Below the pieces are notes generated by a model. That model searched no databases. It had not been told where the DNA came from and saw only the letters and a list, made by a program, of their open reading frames with translations. A program made the translations under genes and the position numbers. Below, piece by piece: positions 19,018 to 29,700 of a DNA stretch of 60,876 nt; position 1 is the stretch's first letter; the number at the start of each line of letters is the position of its first letter. The DNA comes from Acidimicrobiia bacterium (GTDB lineage Bacteria; Actinomycetota; Acidimicrobiia; Actinomarinales; Actinomarinaceae). The stretch covers positions 1 to 60,876 of the forward strand of contig JAONAZ010000005.1 in NCBI GenBank assembly GCA_028376655.1, read 5' to 3'.

Positions 19018-20085
19018 ATGAAAAAAACAAAAAAAAGTTCTAAGCAAAAAGGAGTAAATTTGAATATGAAACCAAAAAATTACACAGCTGTAATCAAAGT
19101 TATGGGTGTCGGTGGCGGTGGTACTAATGCTGTAAATCGAATGATGAAAATGAATATTGGTGGTGTGGATTTTGTAGCTTGTAACACAGATGCACAAAGC
19201 TTACTAGGTTCTAAAGCGGATTTAAAACTAGACCTAGGTAGAAAATCAACAAGAGGTCTTGGTGCTGGTGCTAATCCCGAAGTTGGCAGACAAGCAGCTA
19301 TAGACTCAGAGGAACTAATTGTTGAAGCACTAAAAGGCTCCGACATGGTTTTTATTGCTGCTGGAGAAGGTGGAGGAACTGGAACTGGTGCCTCACCTGT
19401 TATTGCAAACATTGCTCATGATTTAGGTGCACTTACTGTTGGTGTTGTAACAAGACCTTTCGGATTTGAAGGAAGACGAAGATCTGTACAAGCAGAAGAA
19501 GGAATCCAAGCATTAAGAGATGTAGTTGACACATTAATAGTTATTCCAAATGACAGATTATTGCAGATTAGTGATAAAGATATAAAAGTCAGTGAAGCGT
19601 ATATAAAATCTGATGAAATATTAGCTAATGGTGTTAAAGGTATTACTGGTTTGATTACAAACCCAGGTGTTATAAATGTTGACTTTGCTGATGTAAAGAC
19701 AATTCTTAAAGATGCAGGAAATGCAGTACTTGGTATAGGTAGATCAACTGGAGAGCAAAGAGCTCCTAATGCAGCACAAGCTGCAATATCGTCACCATTA
19801 TTAGAAGCAAATATGGATGGTGCAGAAGGAGTTTTGATTACTATAGCTGGATCTGAAGACCTAAGATTACAAGAGGTTAACGAAGCTGCAAGAGTAATTA
19901 CAGAACGTGCTGACGACAATGCTGAAATTATATTTGGCCATACAGTAGATGAAACTTTAGGTGACGCAGTGGAAGTGACAGTAGTAGCAGCTGGATTTGG
20001 TCCAAGACCAAGTAGAAAGCCAAAAGATTTTGATGAAAATCAAGATACTGGAGGTGACGGTCTTCCCGACTTTATCAAGGGATGA
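19018..20085 (+). CDS. ftsZ: Cell division GTPase FtsZ
   Basis: KVMGVGGGGTNAVNRM, GGGTGTGASPVIA tubulin signature, C-terminal DGLPDFIKG peptide. Alternative starts near 19060/19066 with AAAGGAG. Confidence 0.98.
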   Translation: MKKTKKSSKQKGVNLNMKPKNYTAVIKVMGVGGGGTNAVNRMMKMNIGGVDFVACNTDAQSLLGSKADLKLDLGRKSTRGLGAGANPEVGRQAAIDSEELIVEALKGSDMVFIAAGEGGGTGTGASPVIANIAHDLGALTVGVVTRPFGFEGRRRSVQAEEGIQALRDVVDTLIVIPNDRLLQISDKDIKVSEAYIKSDEILANGVKGITGLITNPGVINVDFADVKTILKDAGNAVLGIGRSTGEQRAPNAAQAAISSPLLEANMDGAEGVLITIAGSEDLRLQEVNEAARVITERADDNAEIIFGHTVDETLGDAVEVTVVAAGFGPRPSRKPKDFDENQDTGGDGLPDFIKG

Positions 20086-20687
20086 TTGAATCTTCACTTA
20101 TTAAAAAAAGTTACTTTAGTAACAAAAATGATGGCACCAATTTAAATGACATTGTAAGGAGTGTTAACTCATCAGAGTCAATACTCCTTAATGTTGCTCA
20201 AATGGAACAGACACATAGTAGTCATATTGAGCAAATTGAAGCGGAGGGGATCTATTTCTCTGACGGTATAATTACATCAAAAAAAAATGTTTCGTTAGTA
20301 GTTCAAACAGCTGATTGTATGCCCGTACTTATTGAAACAGATAAATGCATTGCAGCACTTCATATAGGCTGGAAGGGTCTTAAGAATAATATTTTTGACT
20401 TAGCTATACAAAAATTAACTGGAGAGAACATGTCAGTTTCAATTGGACCTCATGCTCAAAGCTGTTGTTATGAAGTACAAAAAGATTTAGCTAAATTTTT
20501 TCCTAATGAAATTATTAATAGGAAAGGTAAATTATATTTAATTTTATCAAATAAAATAATTGAATATTGCCAACTTAATAACATCAACTTTCAAGTTTCT
20601 GATATTTGTACTATTTGTAATAATGAATTTTGGTCTTACAGGGAAAACAAAACATCAGAAAGACAGTATTCATTAATATGGATATAA
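20082..20687 (+). CDS. pgeF: Peptidoglycan editing factor / multicopper-type laccase-domain protein (YfiH)
   Basis: QMEQTHSSHIEQI, VQTADCMPVLI, ALHIGWKGLKNNI, IGPHAQSCCYEV. Confidence 0.88.
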   Translation: MIESSLIKKSYFSNKNDGTNLNDIVRSVNSSESILLNVAQMEQTHSSHIEQIEAEGIYFSDGIITSKKNVSLVVQTADCMPVLIETDKCIAALHIGWKGLKNNIFDLAIQKLTGENMSVSIGPHAQSCCYEVQKDLAKFFPNEIINRKGKLYLILSNKIIEYCQLNNINFQVSDICTICNNEFWSYRENKTSERQYSLIWI

Positions 20688-21292
20688 AGAACCTTGAAAA
20701 AATAGTAAATACAGTATCAGAATTCGACTGTAAAGTTCTACCTGTTGTAAAAAATCAAGATATAAAAAATATTCAGAAATTAGTTGATTTTGGAATAAAA
20801 GACCTTGGTGAAAACAGATTGAATGAACTTGATTCACATAAAGAATATTTCCCAAATTTGAGTTTCCATTTCATTGCACCTTTGCAATCAAGAAAAATCC
20901 CTGAAATCATGGGTAAATGTACGAGTTTACATTCTGTATCCAGATTGAAGGAGTTAGATCTTATAGCTAATTATTATTCAAATCAATTTATTTTTATACA
21001 GGTAAACATTGACAATGATCCCAACAAGAGTGGCATAGATAAAAATGATTTAAATACTTTTATTAACCATGCACAAACTAAGGGAATATATCCTTCAGGT
21101 TTAATGTGTATCCCAAACATAGAGTCAGATAGAAAGTTTGTTTTTTCTGAAATGCAGAAAATAAATGATGATTTAAAAAAGAATTTCTCTGATTATCCTG
21201 GCGGCCTGTCAATGGGGATGTCTAATGACTATGAAATTGCACTGGATTATGGTGCTACGATAATTCGTATAGGTAGTAAAATATTTTTATAA
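20678..21292 (+). CDS. YggS/PROSC PLP homeostasis protein (start 20678, trimmed from 20630)
   Basis: VVKNQD (K site), DLGENRLNEL, QVNIDNDPNKSGI, GLSMGMSNDYEIALDYGATIIRIGSKIF. Confidence 0.88.
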   Translation: MDIKNLEKIVNTVSEFDCKVLPVVKNQDIKNIQKLVDFGIKDLGENRLNELDSHKEYFPNLSFHFIAPLQSRKIPEIMGKCTSLHSVSRLKELDLIANYYSNQFIFIQVNIDNDPNKSGIDKNDLNTFINHAQTKGIYPSGLMCIPNIESDRKFVFSEMQKINDDLKKNFSDYPGGLSMGMSNDYEIALDYGATIIRIGSKIFL

Positions 21293-21732
21293 TGTTAGAA
21301 AAATTCTTAGTAGCAATTGGACTCAAGCAACCAGAAAATATAAATATTGGAGCTTTAACCAAAGAAAATAAAACGGTCAGACCGTCTACTGAAAATAGAT
21401 TCTCTACTGACGAGCAAGTTGGTGACGTAAGAATACATAATCCAAAAGATGAGGTAGAGATTAAAGTTCTAAAGTCTTTTAGTGACATACACAACCTGGG
21501 AAGTGTCGTTAAAGAAGACTTTATTGTTGCTATGGATATCAGGGATATTAGTGATCAAACTGACCGTAGAAGAATTATAGATTTTGTAACTGGCATGGCA
21601 TTTATTAGTGATGCAAAAATAAGGTCAATTAATAAAGATGGTGTTTACTTAATTCTCCCAGCTTCATCTTCACTTCCTTCAAGCGAAAGAGAAAGACTTC
21701 AAAACTTGGGTCTTTATAATATCAATGTGTAG
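21292..21732 (+). CDS. sepF: Cell division protein SepF
   Basis: KVLKSFSD...MDIRDISDQTDRRRIIDFVTGMAF...KDGVYLILP. Confidence 0.9.
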   Translation: MLEKFLVAIGLKQPENINIGALTKENKTVRPSTENRFSTDEQVGDVRIHNPKDEVEIKVLKSFSDIHNLGSVVKEDFIVAMDIRDISDQTDRRRIIDFVTGMAFISDAKIRSINKDGVYLILPASSSLPSSERERLQNLGLYNINV

Positions 21733-21991
21733 TTTACTGATACTATTCTTTAGATTTTTTTCATACGCTCTATTTGCATGGATAATTTTAAGTTGGGTCC
21801 AAGTTTCACCAGACCATCCCTTAGGGCAATTAAAAAGTGTGCTTGATAAAGGATTTACAAGAATACTTGAGCCAATTCGTTCAAGAATACCAACTTTAAG
21901 AATAGGTATGGCTGGCTTAGATTTATCACCACTAATTTTAATTTTTGGTGTTAATTTATTACAGCCTTATTTACTTAGAGCTGTTTGTTAA
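21725..21991 (+). CDS. YggT family membrane protein
   Basis: YALFAWIILSWVQV...LDKGFTRILEPIRSRIPTLRIGMAGLDLSPLILI. Confidence 0.85.
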   Translation: MCSLLILFFRFFSYALFAWIILSWVQVSPDHPLGQLKSVLDKGFTRILEPIRSRIPTLRIGMAGLDLSPLILIFGVNLLQPYLLRAVC

Positions 21992-24900
21992 GCTTTTTCT
22001 ATTTTTATAGTTACCGAGTAGTCCAATAAATTTAATTCACCAGGTTCGCTCACTGAAGAAAAATTAATGGAAAGTGTTTCATTTTTAATATAGTTTTGAT
22101 GATACTTTATTGCTGATAGAAGTAATTCATCCGAAGAAACAATTGTTGTTTTTATACGATCTGTTATATCATATCCATTATCTTTACGCATTTTTTGAAT
22201 TAAAGATACAATCTCTCTTGAAATTCTTTCTTTGAGTAGCTCATCATCTATGTCTACATCAAGAGAAACAAGAAAATCATCAACAATATCCTGATTCAGT
22301 GAATCTGAAATTGCTACAAGTTGTAAATCTAAACTGTCTAATTCAATTTTCTGATTATTGTAGTTGAAAAATCCCTGTTCAATTATTTTTGCAATTTCTT
22401 CCTGTTGAAGTGAATCTAGCTTAGATTTAAGATTATTTACTTCTTTTCCTAACTTTGGACCTAATTTTTGATAATTAGGCTTACATATGTACTTAACCCA
22501 CTCAGATATATTATTTTCAAAGGTTAATTTTTTAACATTTAATTCATTAAGAATTATTTTTTCAACATTTTTTATTTGAGATTGGAGACTTTTATCGGAG
22601 GTCACAATTTTCACACTTCTTAATGGTTGTTTATTAGGTAGCTCTACGTTAAGTCTTATATTTCTTGCTGAGCGTATTATATTCTTAGCAATCTTTATTT
22701 CTTTTTCTAATTCTGTATTTATTAATTCATCATTTGCAACCGGATAGTTTTCATAATGTATACTTGTATTTTCTTCATCTACTAAACCCTGATAAATCTC
22801 TTCACATATAAACGGTAGTACAGGAGCCATTGTTTTAGAGAACTCTAACAAAACTTCATGCAATGTTTTAAAAGCATTAATTTTATCAAGGTCATCTACA
22901 CCTTTTTCTTTCCAAAACCTTTTCCTGTTAGACCGAACATACCAATTGGTTAGTTCTTCTATAAAACTTATTAATGGTGGTATTACTTCATATAAATAAT
23001 AGTTTTCCATTTTTTCATTTACTGTTTTAATCAATGACTGGAGTGTGGAAATTATCCACTGGTCCATTAAAGGTCTATCTTGAACTGGATCAGCTTTACT
23101 TAAATCTTCCATTGTTATTTCATCAGCATTTGCATAATTAGAAAAAAATGTAAAACTATTCCACAGTGGCAAAATTACATTTCTAGTTACTAGTTGTACT
23201 CCTTCTTCTGAGAATTTTAAAGGTTCACCTCTTACGACAGGAGAATTTATTAGGTATGCTCTTAAGCTATCACCACCGTAATTATTTAGTAATTCCTCTG
23301 GATCGGGATAGTTTTTTAGACTCTTACTCATTTTCCTACCGTCTTCAGCGAGGATCATTCCTGTAGTTATACAATTTTTAAAAGCTACCGAGTCAAAAAG
23401 TGCTACAGAAAGTATTGTAAGAGTGTAAAACCAACCTCTTGTTTGATCTAGACCTTCAGCTACAAAATCTGCAGGAAAACCATCCAAAAATTCATCCTTA
23501 TTTTCAAAAGGGTAATGTTGTTGCCCATAAGGCATAGACCCTGATTCAAACCAACAATCTAGAACTTCAGATGTTCTTACATATTTTTTACCTTTTATCT
23601 CTATTTCAATATCATCTAAATAATGTTTGTGAAGATCGTCTACCTTAACACCACTCAATTCTTCAAGTTCTTCAATCGAGCCAATGCAAATCTGATCTGT
23701 AGGATCTTCTGTATTAATCCACACTGGAATACAGCTACCCCAATACCTATTTCTACTTATAGCCCAGTCACGAGCATTACCTAGCCAATTTGAGAATCGT
23801 TTTTCCCCAATGAAACCTGGCACCCAATGGGTTTCTTCATTTAACTCAACCATCCGATCTCTTATTTTTTCAACCCTTACAAACCAGGTAGGAATTGCCT
23901 TATATATTAAAGGTGTTCCTGTTCTCCAGCAGAAGGGATATGAATGCATTTCTGTCTTTTGACTGAATAAAGAACCACGTTCTTTTAACTGTTTCATTAT
24001 GACCTTATCAGCATCTTTTACATTTAATCCTTCTATTCCTTCAACAGAATTGTCAAATTTACCTGATAGGGTTACTGGATCAACTATTACCTCGATACCT
24101 GCATTTTTAAGTGCATAAAAATCACTTTCACCATAAGCAGGGGCTTGCGAAACCAAGCCAGATCCAGATTCAGTATTGGTATCATCACTATGAATTAATC
24201 TAAATGCACCGTTCGAGTGTTCGTGTTCATACTCACTATAAGCTGGTATATATTCTGCTCCTATCATCTCAGCACCGAGTGATTCGTCCAAAATATTTAA
24301 TTCATAGTCTTTTAATTCAGTAATCAAATCTTTTGCTATCCAAAAGAAATCATTTTCAATTTGAACGCGTAAATACGTAATATCTTTACCTACAGCGACT
24401 GCCAAATTTCCAGGTATACACCAAGGTGTAGTTGTCCAGACCAAGAATTTATCAGATTCTTTTATTTTATTAAAATCACTTCGCGCATCTAAGGTAAAGA
24501 AAATTGAGGGATCTTCAACATCTCTGTAATCCATATTTGCTTCAAAATTCGATAAGGGAGTAGCAGCAGACCAGGAGTAAGGTAACACTTTGTAATCTTT
24601 ATAGATTAAATCATTTTCCCATAAGTTTTTAAATACCCACCAAACACTTTCCATGAAGTCAATATCCATAGTGTTGTAGTCATTTTCAAAATCAACCCAC
24701 CTACCAATTTTTCTTGTAACTCGCTCCCAGTTTTCGGTATTTGTTTGAACTTGACTTCTGCATGCTTCATTAAATTTACCGATGCCAAAGTCGTTTATTT
24801 GTTGAGGATCCTCTAATCCAAGTTGTTTTTGTACTTCCATTTCAATTGGAAGTCCATGAACATCCCAACCAAATCGTCTTTCAACGTAATAACCCCGCAT

Positions 24901-25119
24901 TGTCCAGTATCTGGGGACAATATCTTTTAGAACTCCAGCTAGCAGGTTTCCATAATGAGGACTACCCGTAGGAAATGGCGGGCCATCATAAAATCTAAAA
25001 ACTTTACCATTTTTCCTTTTTTGCATTGAGTTATCAAATGCATTTATTTCATCCCAGTAAGAGGAAATACTTTGTTCTTGAGTTGCAAGATTTATATTAT
25101 TATTAATTCTTTTGAACAT
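21988..25119 (-). CDS. ileS: Isoleucyl-tRNA synthetase
   Basis: YDGPPFPTGSPHYGNLLAG (HIGH region), WDVHGLPIE, KMSKSLKNYPDP; ~1043 aa. Confidence 0.96.
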   Translation of the reverse strand: MFKRINNNINLATQEQSISSYWDEINAFDNSMQKRKNGKVFRFYDGPPFPTGSPHYGNLLAGVLKDIVPRYWTMRGYYVERRFGWDVHGLPIEMEVQKQLGLEDPQQINDFGIGKFNEACRSQVQTNTENWERVTRKIGRWVDFENDYNTMDIDFMESVWWVFKNLWENDLIYKDYKVLPYSWSAATPLSNFEANMDYRDVEDPSIFFTLDARSDFNKIKESDKFLVWTTTPWCIPGNLAVAVGKDITYLRVQIENDFFWIAKDLITELKDYELNILDESLGAEMIGAEYIPAYSEYEHEHSNGAFRLIHSDDTNTESGSGLVSQAPAYGESDFYALKNAGIEVIVDPVTLSGKFDNSVEGIEGLNVKDADKVIMKQLKERGSLFSQKTEMHSYPFCWRTGTPLIYKAIPTWFVRVEKIRDRMVELNEETHWVPGFIGEKRFSNWLGNARDWAISRNRYWGSCIPVWINTEDPTDQICIGSIEELEELSGVKVDDLHKHYLDDIEIEIKGKKYVRTSEVLDCWFESGSMPYGQQHYPFENKDEFLDGFPADFVAEGLDQTRGWFYTLTILSVALFDSVAFKNCITTGMILAEDGRKMSKSLKNYPDPEELLNNYGGDSLRAYLINSPVVRGEPLKFSEEGVQLVTRNVILPLWNSFTFFSNYANADEITMEDLSKADPVQDRPLMDQWIISTLQSLIKTVNEKMENYYLYEVIPPLISFIEELTNWYVRSNRKRFWKEKGVDDLDKINAFKTLHEVLLEFSKTMAPVLPFICEEIYQGLVDEENTSIHYENYPVANDELINTELEKEIKIAKNIIRSARNIRLNVELPNKQPLRSVKIVTSDKSLQSQIKNVEKIILNELNVKKLTFENNISEWVKYICKPNYQKLGPKLGKEVNNLKSKLDSLQQEEIAKIIEQGFFNYNNQKIELDSLDLQLVAISDSLNQDIVDDFLVSLDVDIDDELLKERISREIVSLIQKMRKDNGYDITDRIKTTIVSSDELLLSAIKYHQNYIKNETLSINFSSVSEPGELNLLDYSVTIKIEKA

Positions 25120-25242
25120 ATCTTTAAAATTTTAAAGCTTTTTAAAATAAATATACAGATTATAAAGATTATTTAATAATTTATAAAATACTTAACTTTT
25201 CGCAGAAATTTACTAAGATATTTAAATTAATAGGAAATATAT

Positions 25243-25620
25243 ATGACAAGAAAATTATCAGCTAATACAGTAAATAAATTCAAGAAAAAACTTGAAGAAG
25301 AGAGAGGTAATCTTATAACTCTACTTGAAAGACACCAAGAAGAGCGTGAAAAAGTTAGACTTTCCGAGGGTTCAGCAGAGAGAAGTCCTGATCCATCCGA
25401 AGCTGATGGAGGGTCTATGGCTTTCGAATTAGAAAAAGAGTTAACACTTGATGAAAATACAAAATACCTTTTAAACCAAATTGAGCATGCCTTATTCCTT
25501 ATAAAGAAAAAGAAATACGGTATTTGTGAAAATTGTGGGAATGCAATACCTTTAGCAAGACTTGAAGCATTACCATATTCATCAAACTGTAAAGATTGCG
25601 CCCTTTTAATTGATTCTTAA
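25243..25620 (+). CDS. TraR/DksA-type zinc-finger protein
   Basis: KKKYGICENCGNAIPLARLEALPYSSNCKDC. Confidence 0.85.
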   Translation: MTRKLSANTVNKFKKKLEEERGNLITLLERHQEEREKVRLSEGSAERSPDPSEADGGSMAFELEKELTLDENTKYLLNQIEHALFLIKKKKYGICENCGNAIPLARLEALPYSSNCKDCALLIDS

Positions 25621-26068
25621 AAAATATTTATTACCAACAGTCACAGTAATTTCCCTAGCGTTGATTGATAATTTGAGTAAATATTATGTAAGAGTTGAAA
25701 ATATTCAAGAATTAGTAATAATCGAAAATTTTCTAACGATTGACTTAACTTACAACACCGGAATAGCTTTCGGTTTTCTGAGCGACTATACAAACACAAC
25801 CTATGCTGTTTCACTTTTAGTCCTAATTTGGCTAGTTTTTCAAATAAAAGATTCTCAAGGTAGTTCCATAGAATTATATTCTTTCACATTAATACTTGGA
25901 GGAGCCGTTGGAAACCTATCTGAAAGAGGTTGGAATCTGATCACAGATAATGGAGGAAAAGTAACTGACTTTATAGAACTTCTATTTATTCCTAGTTTTA
26001 ATTTTGCAGATTCATTGATAAGTATTGGTATATCGTTGCTATTGTTTTCGGAGTTTAAAAATAGATAA
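25610..26068 (+). CDS. lspA: Lipoprotein signal peptidase LspA (TTG start)
   Basis: TYNTGIAFGFL, GGAVGNLSER, VTDFIELL, FNFADS. Confidence 0.88.
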   Translation: MILKKYLLPTVTVISLALIDNLSKYYVRVENIQELVIIENFLTIDLTYNTGIAFGFLSDYTNTTYAVSLLVLIWLVFQIKDSQGSSIELYSFTLILGGAVGNLSERGWNLITDNGGKVTDFIELLFIPSFNFADSLISIGISLLLFSEFKNR

Positions 26069-26735
26069 TATAGAAATAGTTTATAAAAATGAAAGTTTCA
26101 TTATCTTTAACAAACCGAATGGTTTGCTTACCCACCCAACCAATAAGTCAACAGAGATAACCTTACGTGATTATCTTATTAATCAATATCCAACTATTTT
26201 AACTTGGGGAGAGGATGGTAGGGAAGGGATTGTTCACAGGCTAGATAGAGCTACTTCGGGATTGATTGTATGTGCATTAAAATTAGATTCATTTATGGAA
26301 TTGAAAGATAAATTCAAAAATAGAAATATTCAAAAAAAATATACTGCCTTAATCGAAGGTTCCTTACCATCTGAATCTGGAACTTTAAAACTTCCTCTTG
26401 CTAGGTCTATACAAAATCGGAGTAAACGGACAGTTAGTGAAACAGGTCGTGATTCAATCACCGACTACGAAGTAATAAAAATTTATGAAAATTTAAATAT
26501 TTCAAAAATAGAGTTAGGGTTAATAACCGGTAGGAACCACCAAATAAGGGCACATATGGAATATATGAAGACACCAATCCTTAATGACACACTTTATAGT
26601 GCGAGCAGGAATAATCTTATCCCAACTAATTCAGTAGCTCTACACTCTGGATTCTTAAAATTTAAGCTTAATGATATAGTTCACTCATTTAGTGCTGAAC
26701 CTCCTAATTTTTTTTATCAAGTCTTAGAAGTGTAA
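26025..26735 (+). CDS. RluA/RluD-family pseudouridine synthase (start uncertain)
   Basis: NKPNGLLTHPT, GIVHRLDRATSGLIV, GRNHQIRAHM. No recognisable N-terminal S4 domain. Confidence 0.88.
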   Translation: MVYRCYCFRSLKIDNIEIVYKNESFIIFNKPNGLLTHPTNKSTEITLRDYLINQYPTILTWGEDGREGIVHRLDRATSGLIVCALKLDSFMELKDKFKNRNIQKKYTALIEGSLPSESGTLKLPLARSIQNRSKRTVSETGRDSITDYEVIKIYENLNISKIELGLITGRNHQIRAHMEYMKTPILNDTLYSASRNNLIPTNSVALHSGFLKFKLNDIVHSFSAEPPNFFYQVLEV

Positions 26736-26764
26736 TTATTTAAAAATACTTTTAATATGTTTCT

Positions 26765-29700
26765 ATGAGTAAATCTTTTGTACACCTGCACGCACATACT
26801 GAGTACTCAATGCTTGATGGAGCGGCAAAAATACAAACATATATAGATAGAGTAAAGGAACTCAATCAACCCGCAGCTGCTATAACTGACCATGGAAATC
26901 TTTATGGTGCTTTGGAGTTTTACAATTTAGCAAAGAAAAGTGGAGTAAAACCAATTATTGGATATGAAGCATATGTAACTACAGAATCAAGATTTGATCG
27001 TCCTGATAGGATTAAAAATAAACGTTATCACCTGACACTTTTAGCAGAAAATAATGAAGGTTATTGGAACCTTGTAAACCTAGCCAGTAAGGCATTTACT
27101 GATGGTTATTACTACAAACCAAGACTTGATTACGACTTAATGAGAGAACATTCAAAAGGAGTAATAGCATTATCTGGTTGCCTTGGAGGAGAAATAGCTC
27201 AGCACTTAGCTCCAGACGGTTCGACTGAAGAGGGTAATGATGAAGGTGAAAGAAGTTATAAAAAGGCTCTTGAAAAGGCGACTTTATATCAAGAAATTTT
27301 TGGTATAGAAAATTTTTATATAGAACTCCATAAACACGGAATTAAACAACAAGAATTGATACTTCCAGACTTATTAAAAATATCAAATGAACTTTCAGCT
27401 CCATTAGTAGCAACAAATGATTCTCATTATGTTAATCCAGAGGATTCTTCTGCACATGATGCATTACTATGCGTTCAAACGAATGCAACGATTGATGATG
27501 AGTCTAGGTTTAAATTTGAAGGTGGAGGATATTATGTTAAATCTTCAGAAGAGATGCGTGAACTATTTAATGACGAGGAATACCCAGATGCATGTGATAA
27601 TACATTAAAAATAGCTGATAGAGTTAGCTATAGCTTTGAGTCGGGAAAATATTATTTACCAGCTTTTCCAATTGATGATCCAAACTTAACAGTCGAAGAG
27701 TACCTTAAAAATCTTGTCTACGATGGGGCAGCGTCAGTATATGAAGAATTAACTGATCAAGTCACTCAAAGAATAGAATATGAACTCGATGTTATAAATT
27801 CAATGGGATTCGCTTCTTATTTTTTAATAGTTGGTGATCTTATTAAATATGCAAAAGATAACAATATAAGAACAGGTGCTGGGAGAGGTTCTGCAGCAGG
27901 GTCGATTGTTTCGTACTGTCTTGGTATAACAGGAATTGAACCTCTAAAATATGGCTTACTTTTTGAGAGATTCTTAAATAAAGGACGTAAAGAATTACCA
28001 GATATTGACATGGATATTGATGAGCGTTACCGTAAAGATGTTATTGATTACGTCATAAACAAATATGGGGAAGACAAAGTCGCCCACATCGTAACTTTTG
28101 CAACAATAAAAGCTAAACAAGCAATTCGAGATTCTTCAAGAGTCTTAGGACTACCTTTTTCAGCAGGGGATAAAGTAGCCAAACTTATGCCACCAATGAT
28201 CCTTGGTAACACAGCAACCCTTTCTGAATGCTTGGCTTTAGATGAAGAAAACAATAGTGGATACAGCAAAGAGTTTTATTCTGCTTCTGCTGAATTAAGG
28301 ACGCAATATAAAAATGATCAAGAAGTTAAAAAGATTATTGATATTGCTCTTGGGCTTGAAGGCCTAAGAAGACAGGATGGTATACACGCAGCTGCTGTAG
28401 TCATATCTCCTGAAGCTATTACTAACTTTTTACCAGTCCAAAAGAAAGGTAAAGATGCAGAGTTAGTTACCCAGTATGAAATGCATACCGTTGAACAATT
28501 AGGATTATTAAAAATGGATTTCTTAGGTCTTAGAAATTTGTCAATCATAGACAGGACAGTCAAACTTATAAATAAAGATGATTTTAATATTGATGACGTG
28601 CCCCTTAACGACGATAAAACTTTTGAATTATTTTCATCCGGAAGAATGATTGGTGTTTTTCAACTCGAAAGTAGAATTGCTCAAATCACAGCAAGAAGCC
28701 TAAAACCAAGTAGGTTTGAAGACATTGTTGCACTTGTAGCGCTAATTAGACCTGGCCCTTTAGGAGCAAACATGCATATTGAGTTTGCAGATAGAGCGAG
28801 AGGGAAGAAAGAAATTGAATTTCTCCATGAGGATTTGAAAGAAATTCTAGAAGAAACTTATGGTGTTATTTTATACCAGGAACAGGTTATGCAGATTGCT
28901 CAAAGAATTTCTGGATTTCAACTAGATGAAGCGGATGATCTTAGAAAGGCAATGGGAAAAAAGATTCCTAAAGTAATGGAGCAACAGAGGAAAAAATTTA
29001 CTGATGGAGCAGTTACTAATGGGTACTCTGAACAATTCTCGATCGAACTTTTTGATCAGATAGCATTTTTTGCTGGTTATGGTTTTAATAAAAGTCACTC
29101 GGTACCTTACGCCCTTATCGCTTATCAAACAGCATATTTGAAGGCAAATTATCCGGCAGAGTATTTATCTGCATGTTTAACTGCAGTTAAAAGAGACAAG
29201 GATAGAACAGCTATATTTCTTTCTGAAGCTAGAGAGTTAGGAGTTAATGTAAAAACTCCTAATATTAATTTAAGTATAGAAGATTTTTCTGTTGCTAATG
29301 GTGAAATTCTTTTTGGACTTTCTGCAATAAGAAATGTTGGAGACATTACTGCTGAAAAAATTGTACTTGAAAGAGAAAATGGAGCATATGAAACCATTCA
29401 AGATTTTCTATCTCGTACAGATTCCAGATCATTGAATAAAAGAGGCGTAGAAGCCATGATTCAGGGTGGGGCTTTTGATCAATTTGGTTTTCCAAGAAGG
29501 GGCTTATATGAATCAATAATTGACCTTATAGAAGATGCAAAAGGCTTGAAGAAGGAAAAAGACAATTCCCAAACTTCTTTATTTTCTTTAGAAGAGCATT
29601 CAAATGAACTTACAAGTATTAAAAATATAGAATGGGATAAGAAAGAACTACTCGATAGAGAACGAGAAATGCTAGGGTTTTTTGTTAGTGAAGACCCGCT

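Noticed and set aside
19080-19919. Long minus-strand ORFs opposite ftsZ (110 and 167 aa)
   Set aside because: Shadow ORFs antisense to an unambiguous ftsZ; low-complexity Ser/Pro/Ala-rich translations with no motifs.
25120-25242. Possible T-box leader upstream of minus-strand ileS, as known in actinobacteria
   Set aside because: The 123-nt divergent spacer is AT-rich and lacks any GGUACC/T-box-like antiterminator sequence or specifier stem.
27417-29397. Several ORFs within dnaE on both strands (27417+, 27817-, 28048-, 28318-, 28922-, 29149-)
   Set aside because: All lie inside an intact dnaE with all polymerase motifs; no independent evidence.
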